From: Glandiceps talaboti
Lineage: Eukaryota; Hemichordata; Enteropneusta; Spengelidae
DNA: 64,000 bases
Direction of reading: 5' to 3'
Assembly: GCF_964340395.1 (NCBI RefSeq)
Contig: NC_135563.1
Coordinates: 18,464,151-18,528,150 of the forward strand
The notes under the pieces were generated by a model. That model worked only from the letters and a program-made list of their open reading frames with translations. It did no database searches and was not told the origin of the DNA. This document shows, piece by piece, positions 55,000 to 64,000 of the stretch (its first letter is position 1; each line of letters opens with the position of its first letter). A program made the position numbers and the translations under genes.

Positions 55000-57900
55000 T
55001 CTCATACTTTTATTGAACTTTACACTTTGAAGTGTGAAACAGGCTCTGTTAATATCACATATCTGGAGAAAATGGAACTGAAAAGTGTAAAAAAATTGAT
55101 AGATAAAAATATAGATAACATAAACTATATCTTAAAAAACTAGTCGTGTTCACATTTGTAATTAGAGAAAATAATGAATGAAGTGAGATGATAAAAAGGT
55201 GAAAAATACTAATCAATTAATATCCAGATATGTAATCTAGGATCAGAATAATGTAACGGTACTTGCTGTCGTACGACTATTTTTATTATCAACATAAATG
55301 CATGAAGAATATAATTTGTTCATCCTGTTTGAGAGTAATATGGTTGATATGAAAGAATGATTCGTTATTATGAGAAATAATACAATTAATCAACTTTTAC
55401 TATCTGATTACGGAAATGTGAATTTTCTAACTTTAGCAAAAATTAGACATTACAAATATGGTTGAACAGAACATTAGCACGCTGAGTTACAAAATGAACG
55501 ATTTGAATCAGTTTCATAATTTTAAAAATTGGCAAATAAATTTTTTATTCTACAAATTTTAATATTATGATTTTTGTAATAAATTAATAAAACAATGATA
55601 AAACTGAAAAAAATCTTTCAAACTTTGGTACAATTTTGATAATTCAAATCAAAATGTGCAAATATACATTGATGTAGAAAATATTTAGACATATTATGAA
55701 TTAACCGAAAAAAAAAAAATAATAATAATGATAATAATAGACAAATAAGAAGGAATAAAAGTGAAGTAAAAAAATTTAAATTCCATGATATGTCAATTTT
55801 AATGTTTGAAGAGATGGAAATATTAAAACCAGAAGATTCTTCATTCCTAATGTATTTATTTGAAAAAACAAGAAATGAAAAAGATCAATACATAAGAAAA
55901 ATATTGACTACAAAAACTAACATCAGGTGTCCAAAATTGCAATTCTATTGAGCAAAAACCAGAAGGACATCAAAATGCATATAATAACAGTATAATATTG
56001 ATGTAGAAAAAGTTACAAGGAAATGTATTGTGGTAACATTTATTGTAAAACGTTTCCTGTACTTTATAGTCCACTGAAAAATCCTAGCGAAGGCATCATT
56101 AACAGCTTCCTGTTGGTAATGGAGATATTGTCATCAAAGTTCACAGCTTACCCTCCTGTGTATAGATTTGTTCTATCATGTCCACTTAATGAATTGTATT
56201 CTCCTAACAATCGTGAAAATCCTGTAATTTGGAAAATTATGACAGCTAGTTTAGTTATTTGGTTGGTGACGTTTCAGTGTTTTGACTCAAGTCATGCAAC
56301 AGAACAAAGAACACTGAAATGTACTTATTAACATGACTTGAAAGCTTTCCTTGCTGCAAATCACCCACTTTATATCCTATATACTAGCTAGTAATGGCTA
56401 AGTCAATAAAACTTTTCTGTTTCTGATTCTCTTTTTTTGTGTGAATGGAAAGAAGCATTAATTTTGTGAGCTTTCCTCTCTGTGATGGCACCACTTTGGT
56501 TATTGGTTAATAGTGAGAGAGGAACATAAAAGTAATATAATGAAGATAAAAAAAATGAAGGCTGACTGACACCAAACACTAACACAGTTCATCCTAAGCT
56601 GGCTTTCGGTAATTTTAATTTTCTGTAATGCCGTAATATGGAAGTTAGACAAGCGTTTTCAATACATTTCTCCGATTACCGGCTTGGCTTTTCTGATAAT
56701 TACAATTGCATGTAATAAAAGAATCGTTTTTTTATCGTTTTTTGTGTTTTTTTATTTGAAGTGTTTGTTCAGCACTTGTGGTGGACATTTTCATTTCTAT
56801 GATACCCTAATTTTAATAACATTTGTGATGAAGATGTACAAGGTATTACAGTCTTTATATTTTTAGTGAAATTTATCTCACATTGTCACTTGCAGTGTTT
56901 TTTTGTAGAAATAAATAAATTAATAAGATATGATTCAATTCTCCTGATATCTTAGTACTCAGGGTTGTCCTTTAAAAATTGAAAGAAGACAATTTCATTA
57001 AAGTGTTAGCAAAAATTGCCATCCTGTGTAAAAACAAAACCCAAATGTGGACTGGTTTTGTTACAGGTGGGAAGTTTGATGAATTCTAGCAGACATCTGT
57101 AGGCATTTTGACAGCTTTCAATTCCAGAATTATGATTAAACTGGCTGAAAACTGTTCAAATTTATCAAATATTTTCTTTTTTTTTGATAAAGTTGACAAA
57201 ATGTGTTGATCATTTATTTAGTGCAGACTACAAAGTCTTGTCACCAAATTTTGATAACTCCCTATAGCCATTTCATCTTGATTCATATCATGTTGTCTTT
57301 TGACACCATATTCCTTAGTTAATTCACTCATTAATGTCATTCTAACAACCAGCTTCATATAATCATTAAATTAAGTCTGTCTGACTTGAATATTCCCCAG
57401 AAAGCAGTTTTTAATTCTTTATTTCATTAAATGTCAACTGCAGTTTGGCCATGCACTCTCCAGACAAATCAAGCATAAGGTGTTGATATTGCGTACGGTG
57501 AGACACCTCGTCACAAGGCCACTAAATGTACTTTCCTAATTTCAACATCACTTAAAATTTATGACCAAAAAATAATGCACTTTTCCAGAATTATATTTTG
57601 TGAGTGTTGAAAAAAAAAATGGTGAGTGATATCCGATCTAGATGAGTTTCATCACCCCAAGGTAACATTGCGTGTTGTTTTGAAATGAAAATATCATCGT
57701 TAATTATTTTGAGCTACAACTAATTATTGAATATTTAAACTGTTTTATGGTAACACAGAGGAATAAAAACTGAAGTGGAGTCATTAAAGGTTAACGCATA
57801 AATGATCGGGATGAGAGTGGTGGTTGCACCGACCACCAGAGCTTTTATCTGGTCGATTGTACAACACCCCAAGCTTGATGGAGGCTTGCTGTCATCAGTT

Positions 57901-60900
57901 ACAGTTGCTTTTTGATGGTTTATCACCTTAAAAGTTTATTTCTCCAAGTTTGATTTGGGGATGGAGCCCAGTAATTTATAGCACAGCCATAAAAGCTTGA
58001 CCGTCAAACAGTCAACATAGACGTCGATCTAAGTGTTTGAGTGCGTCACTGTTTTACATGGCTTTCTATGAATTTTTATCCATATTGCTGCAGGCTACCC
58101 TGTCTAATGTCAGAGCTGCTTCGCCACGTAATGACTTGTTAACTCTTGTATGCATTGCCAGCCTTCACAGCGCTACAACTGTTTTCTTGTTTGGTTGATT
58201 GCAATGCCCTCTGTGACTCATTCCAAGACCAGTGTTGGTGACGTGCCGGTGCAAACTTTTCTCAATTGATACAAGTCTCCATTTTATACCCTGTCTAGGT
58301 AGACAATTAGGTGGAAGAGAGTTTTTTTTTTTCCTTTTCAGTTTGGATATGCGCACATAGGACAGAGTACAAAGGGAGTGCAAACGACTTCATTTTTTGT
58401 GTGCTAGCCTTCATTGTATGACTACTGTGTACATGAGGATGGTTGATTGCATACCAATATAATATATGGTGCTGCTTTTGTTCACCACACAAATGGTTTA
58501 TGTTTAAGATGATTCGCTATTCGGATGTGCCTAGTTCACTGCACAAACACAAAAGCAATGCTGTCACTCACATCTCATTCAGTCTAATCAGATCATAGAG
58601 GAAGCCGGCCTATCGGGCCGTTCACAACACACGCACACACGCTCCCCAAAAATGCACCATTCTCCACACATGTTCAAAGTCACAAATAGGCCACGAAGCC
58701 ACAAATTTGGAAAATAATAACACTAAAAAGATCGCCCTCTCTCCACTTCCCGCAAGAAAATGACAGACAAGAGCGAAATAATAATAAGACCTTATTAATT
58801 TGCATAAATGCATGATAAATGAAGGGATCAAGAATAAATATCAGTGTTTGATTGCAGTGTAATTTTCAAGCGAGTTGACACTTGGAGTATTGAAGTGTTT
58901 CTTACTATTAAACTCTGTGTGTGATCATTATCGCCATTACCTGTGTTAGTAGGGTTAAATTAAGTGAAAATTTGTAAAATTTAACAGTTCTTGGTCGTTT
59001 CCAAGTTATCACAGCCTTGTAATGATGTTGTATATAAAGTTGTGATAATAGGTTAAGTTGAAGTACATGGATGAAAAATCACCCTTTTACTTGTTCAATG
59101 TCGACACCTGATATGTTTAGTATTCTCACACAAACACAAGAAATATGTCCCATAATTTCAAAGTTTCTCACCCCCCCCCCCTCCCTGTAACTGTTAATCT
59201 TGCCTCTGTAGGGGTATAATAGCGAGAACAATGAAAGTTTTGAAGTTTGATGTGATGTATTGGCCAATTTTTTATAAGTTATTCGAAGGCTACAATCATG
59301 ACAGATGTGTGCCAGTTGGAGTGTATTCCAATTAAGTGTGTTGCGCCGTGTCAGGAACTCTAGTGACTTTACTATTGCCCAGTACAATCACTAACATTAT
59401 TGGTAATTTTAACAGCATTTTTTTTATTACATCAATCGAATCTTGTTGAGATTTTGAGGATTAAAAGGTCAAAGTCAAGTTTTCATATTTAGGACGTTGA
59501 GTTGATCAAAGGTGACAGACTACGTGTAGTAGTTCCATGTCTGTAAATAGAACCGTGAGTACAAGCAAAGTGAATACAACATTTCCGCTTTGCTTTCCCG
59601 AATACTGATGAGATTTCAGTGTTTCCATTCATGAAGTAAATTTTGCCGTTTCACAAACATGACCGGCAAGGTTAATACAATTGATTAAAGAACAAGACGG
59701 CAGTAGACTGGTTGCCGGTTCCCCACCATGTGTAAATTGCTTGATTGATTGCGTTGATGAATCGGATCAAAACTCAAAAACTAGCAGTTTGTAGTAGCAT
59801 TTAACTCCTTCCTTGGAATTGCCCACTGTCAGTTGTATTTGGTAGTAAAGCCGTAATTTTAACCAGTTAAGACTGGCAAGTACATGTTTCTTGGCTTTAA
59901 AACGACTGCCCTGAGGGCTGGAATTGTGATTAAGGCTGTGGAGACTGACATCGTGGTTTATACCTAGGGCATTCTGTTGTCTTTTAAGGACGACTGGTCG
60001 TTGCCTCCAGCACTGACATTGCGTATTTCACTGACCTTAATAATCTGCCATTAAAGGCAGTTAACCGGAAGGAAATCAACAAAGTAATATGGGTTTTTAG
60101 TAAATTAAAGAGAAAGTCAGCTCTGAGCTGATCCTCTAAATTATTTGCTGTTATTCTACTTTTTGAATGGATATTGTTTCAGTTTTACAGCAAATGTAAT
60201 TATATCTTGCCAAGTATATTTGATGAGAATTCAAGTGTATTGTAGGACATGAAAGCAATTAGTACAATTTTCTCCACATTCAATAATTGCGATGAACTTT
60301 GAATCTTTCTCTCCTGTTGGCTAATTTCTCAAAAGCTGCCGTATGCATGAATTTTTGAAATTCTTTAGTCAATTTGAGTGTTTTTCTGTTTCAAAACAAC
60401 ACTTTAATGTTTCACTTTAATTTGATGTGACGCTGCTTTCTAAAAAATTGGTATGTTCTATAAACTTGTCCTTCTCGCTTTGGTCTATTTTAATCACATG
60501 TTAATACTCACCAAAATGAATTAATTTATATTTATGACAAAATTGATAATTTGGATGGTGATGACTCATGATGTTATGTTCAAAAATTTCATGAAAGAGA
60601 TGTTACAAATTATGGTGTTAATCAGATTGAATAAAAAAATGTTTAAAAAGGTAGGCTAATGCCGTGGTACAACAAATGTCATTTTTGATCAAAATTGATC
60701 CAAAGAAGACTGTTTTGATCAAAATGGTGTATGATGTCAGTGAAAAGCAAAGTTTCAAAAATAAAATAAAAATAAAAGGGAAAACTCCAAATAGATAATA
60801 TTAAAAGAAAATGCTTGAAAAAATACTATTTTGTTACAAGTATTTTAACCCTTATCATTAAAGTCTAATTTTTTATTTTAAATCATTTGGTTGTCAGTGT

Positions 60901-63282
60901 CTGAACTATTCCCTAAAAATGAACAAAAAAAACACTTCTACAAAAGAAACTGGTATCTATGTACTCAAAACTAATTTAACGGAAAAGGGTGTGAAAAAAT
61001 GTCGTCTGCCTGACATGAGTTCCGTACAGAATGTGTAATCCACAACAATACAGAGTAGCCAGAGTAATTCTACTCACTCAAGCAAATTGCTAGTCGTTTG
61101 AGAAATGTGAGGAAAATGAACACTGTAATAAGAAAAGAAGTTATCATGGTTGCTATGGATTTTACAGGTGAGTGGAAGAACAGGCCCAAGTTATTGTAAT
61201 AACATAACTAGTTTGGTCAACAATACGCTTCAATAGGCCGCGTACTATCTTTTAAGTGTTTTCTCTTTCTTGACTGAATTCCCTACTCTTATTGTCATCC
61301 AGATAAGGCTTACACAGCCACGACTATCATCAAAGCCATTTTTTCCTTTTCAGTACACGCCACATTCCAATTATGTAGATTTTTTATCAATGATAAAAGT
61401 TGACGAGAGATAAAACTAGACAATGTTGTACGATATGTTTATTCAACCCATTTTTATTTCCAAAAAAAAAATTGACAAAAGATAAAACTTGGTACTTTTG
61501 GATCACTGTCGTACGATAACTTTACTTAAGGAATTTTAGTATTCACAACAAATTTCATCATAGAGCATAAAGCAAAGTTCACCTTTTCCCACCTTTTTTG
61601 TTTAGTTGAGCACATCAGCTGTCATGGTAACTAGTCAGGCAAGTAAACACAATTCAAATCACCTTATCATCGGATATCTACATTGCAGAGGATTATGAAT
61701 ATTGAAAGAACTTGTGCAAGTCATAAAAAATTGCGATAAAAATAGTACATTTTTGAAACTGTGCCAAGTGCTTTTTATTTGCGCATTTTATTTAGTCGAT
61801 CCCAGGTGGACTAAAACAGATCACATTTTAAACTAATATGGCTAATATGACAAGACAGCGATGGAAAGCTCCTGGCAAAAAACATTCCCTGGGAAGAGCT
61901 AATTTTACTCTGACTACCCCAATATTTGTGAGCTAATAATTGATATATACTGCAGTTGAATGCAGAATCATAATTTTGATATTTATGGGCTGTGATAGAA
62001 GTTAACACAGTAATGATGATAGTGGGTAGGTAATTAAAGAAGGAACTCAGGTGCATGAGGGTTAGTCTCTTATAATTGACGTTCAAATTAACGTGGCAGG
62101 CCGCTATTTCTCAACCGTATTTTCACCCTTTCTTCTCATGGTGATTTTCCAATATTTCTAAAATAATTTAATGAATGTTTTGGCAGCGTTGCTATAGTAT
62201 TTGTAGACACGGAACAGTCATTGAAAAAAAAATGTTTGACCTCGCTTATCATGTGTGACAGAGTGATGGGTATTTGAAATGGTTACTCTGAAAGAAGAGG
62301 CAATTCTGACTTAAGTCTATATAATGACATTGTCACAATGTAACTATTGCAATTAACAGGATGAAACCAGGCCTGTCAATTACGACAACACTCATTCGTA
62401 TCGTCAGCCTCCTTATTTATTCAGCATAGGAGTGGCAAAGAGAATAGCCAAGTACTTTTCAGCAAGGTCACGTCAAATGAGTTTTTTCTCCTTTCTATAA
62501 TTGTTTTTGCAAGAGCAATAAAACACATTCCTAGCTTTTCGCATATTATGGAATGAACATAAAAGTTTGTGAGAGGGACAAATTTTTTATGTGTGTAGGA
62601 AACACCTGGGGTGCTGCAACGTGACTCCAGCTTGGTTCTGGTGAGTCGATCAGGAAAATGAAAACTGTCAGAATTGGTCTTCCAAAAACCAATGGTTATT
62701 AGAAAGAAAATGGATGTTTGATGACAACTTCATGATAAGCGAGACTAGAAATAAAATTAAAAAATTAAAATTTAATGTGTTAGGTGATTGAAATGTGCTT
62801 TCTATCTGATCTTGTTAATACGCTGTTTTTGTGTTGATGGTGGAGTAGTTGTCAGCCAGGCTGTACTTTATGTGTTTCCCCCCAGTATCAGCATGCCTGT
62901 CTGCCCTTGGGATGATGAGAGCACTAATAAATCTCTACCACTGTGAATGACTTAAAGAACTAAAAAACCTGTCACTTCTCACTCAAATTAACTTAACCAG
63001 TTAAATGTGGAATCCTCACAACCAAAAAGAATAGAGGTTCTCGTTAGTTTTGGAGACAAGACAACAGAACTGTTCTCATGACTCGGAGAAGTTTTGTGAA
63101 ATGGCCATAAATTCTTGTTTTGAATGAACCATCAGAAGGCTTCAATTATTCTAAACATCACAAAAACACTTTGTTTCCAAAGATGTCAAGTTCTTGCTAA
63201 CTTTAAATACTGAACCTCAGTTTTTCCTCTTTTTCTGCACAGTACGTAAATTTCTTTATCCAAGTTTTACCGTAGTTACTGT
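55000..63282. other. Intron sequence, mostly featureless
   Basis: Very AT-rich from about 55 to 57 kb, including a short AAT/GAT tract near 55720. A somewhat more balanced stretch lies at 57.8-58.8 kb, with a poly-C run at 59171-59181. A 12/14 RFX-like site overlapping a CAGCTG E-box lies at 61616-61631, and an EBF-like GCCCTTGGGA at 62903-62912. No exon or RNA gene was recognised. Confidence 0.4.
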
Positions 63283-63285
63283 AGT

Positions 63286-63381
63286 ATAACCATGTTAACT
63301 GAATGTTGCCATGGTTACTGTAAATATTTCTGTGTGTACTGTAATTGTTTCCACAGTAAGTTTTGCTGTTACCATGACAAC
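63286..63381. promoter_or_regulatory. Cluster of RFX X-box-like sites
   Basis: Two 13/14 matches, GTTGCCATGGTTAC at 63305-63318 and GTTACCATGACAAC at 63368-63381, lie within 77 bp. A degenerate AACCATGTTAAC element lies just upstream at 63288-63299. GTTACTGTA-like words recur between them. This may be an RFX-dependent enhancer or part of a small repeat carrying such palindromes. Confidence 0.45.
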
Positions 63382-64000
63382 CAAAAGTATTGTCACCCAT
63401 TGGTATAAGAGGTGAACTTAAAAAGTAGCTAGACAAAAACAGAAAGTTACCCACATAAAAATGCATTGACTTATGCAAGTACATTCAAGAAAATAAAAAG
63501 GAATTACAGTTTATAGAGGACAGTAACATTTAATAGACTGGAAATGGGTCAGTTTATATGCGGGTCTCCATCTGTGAGTAAGAAAGGCAAAGCTGTCGCC
63601 TACATCATAAGCTATAAAAAAAATTTGCCAAGAATCTATTAAAGGGAATGGGAAATAATAGGTGAATGGGTCTGAACATGGGACAGGAATCATCACATTA
63701 TAGAAAAGTGGCAATTTATGACTTGCCTAATAGGGAGTGAATGTCAGGCTGCCAGTTTTCAACGTCCCTGATCTAAGCGTCATGCCGCAAATGTGGTGGA
63801 AAGTTTCCTATTAATATGGAAAGTACAAGCGTAACCCCGCGATCTATAAGGTGTGTGCAACGTAGTGTTCATCACAGAAATCAAATGAAAATAAGTCTGA
63901 TATGAGTCAAATGGGGTGTAAAGTTTGAAAAACCCGCAGATGATTTATTTTTTTGTCACCTGCTCATAGCAATGATACGTTGGTATAATCTTGAAAGGTA

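Noticed and set aside
57826-57842. CTCF-like core CGACCACCAGAG
   Set aside because: Only the CCACCAGAG portion fits; the G-rich second half of the CTCF motif is absent.
61884-61893. ATTCCCTGGGAA, resembling an EBF site
   Set aside because: The CCC and GGG half-sites are one base too close (one spacer base; COE sites need two).

Overview
The window is invertebrate-style metazoan nuclear DNA. It is AT-rich, full of microsatellites and homopolymer runs, has short spliced exons, and contains no operons or bacterial signals. The only gene I can support is the 5' half of a COE/EBF transcription factor (Collier/Olf-1/Early B-cell factor; knot/collier in flies, EBF1-4 in vertebrates). It is on the + strand. 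Six coding exons (7819-7934, 8305-8461, 8702-8765, 9586-9641, 10843-10916, 11368-11436) join without frame breaks into about 178 codons. They encode the N-terminus and most of the COE DNA-binding domain, including the His-Cys3 zinc knuckle. I cannot name the species. The peptide is very close to both vertebrate and invertebrate COE proteins, and an invertebrate deuterostome or a lophotrochozoan would both fit.

Layout: 1-7818 is upstream DNA with no coding exon that I can support. It holds an (AT)n/(TG)n tract near 2.1 kb and a long (TATG)n tract near 5.4 kb. A compact GC-richer segment at 7250-7347, about 0.5 kb before the ATG, carries three CCCNNGGG palindromes that resemble the COE/EBF binding site, which suggests autoregulation. 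Exons 1-6 occupy 7.8-11.4 kb with introns of 0.24-1.2 kb. From 11437 to the window end (over 52.5 kb) I see one uninterrupted intron. I could not find the next exon, whose product should begin with a phenylalanine-rich segment just after the Asp-Arg that ends exon 6, so it presumably lies beyond 64000.

The giant intron is the accessory part of the window. Most of it is AT-rich and featureless, with microsatellites and two families of decayed tandem repeats (15.2-15.8 kb and 45.4-45.9 kb). Set into it are short motifs that recur more often than composition predicts: RFX X-box palindromes (seven with at most one mismatch to GTTRCCATGGYAAC, three near-matches or better clustered at 63.3 kb), E2F-type TTTCCCGCCAAAA sites (three exact copies across the window), a perfect DR1 nuclear-receptor site, a duplicated 14-bp homeodomain-type site, and a set of CAGCTG E-boxes. 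Taken together this looks like the regulatory landscape of a developmental transcription-factor gene. I found no transposase, reverse transcriptase, tRNA, rRNA, CRISPR or novel protein system. All motif counts were made by eye and need a computed scan.
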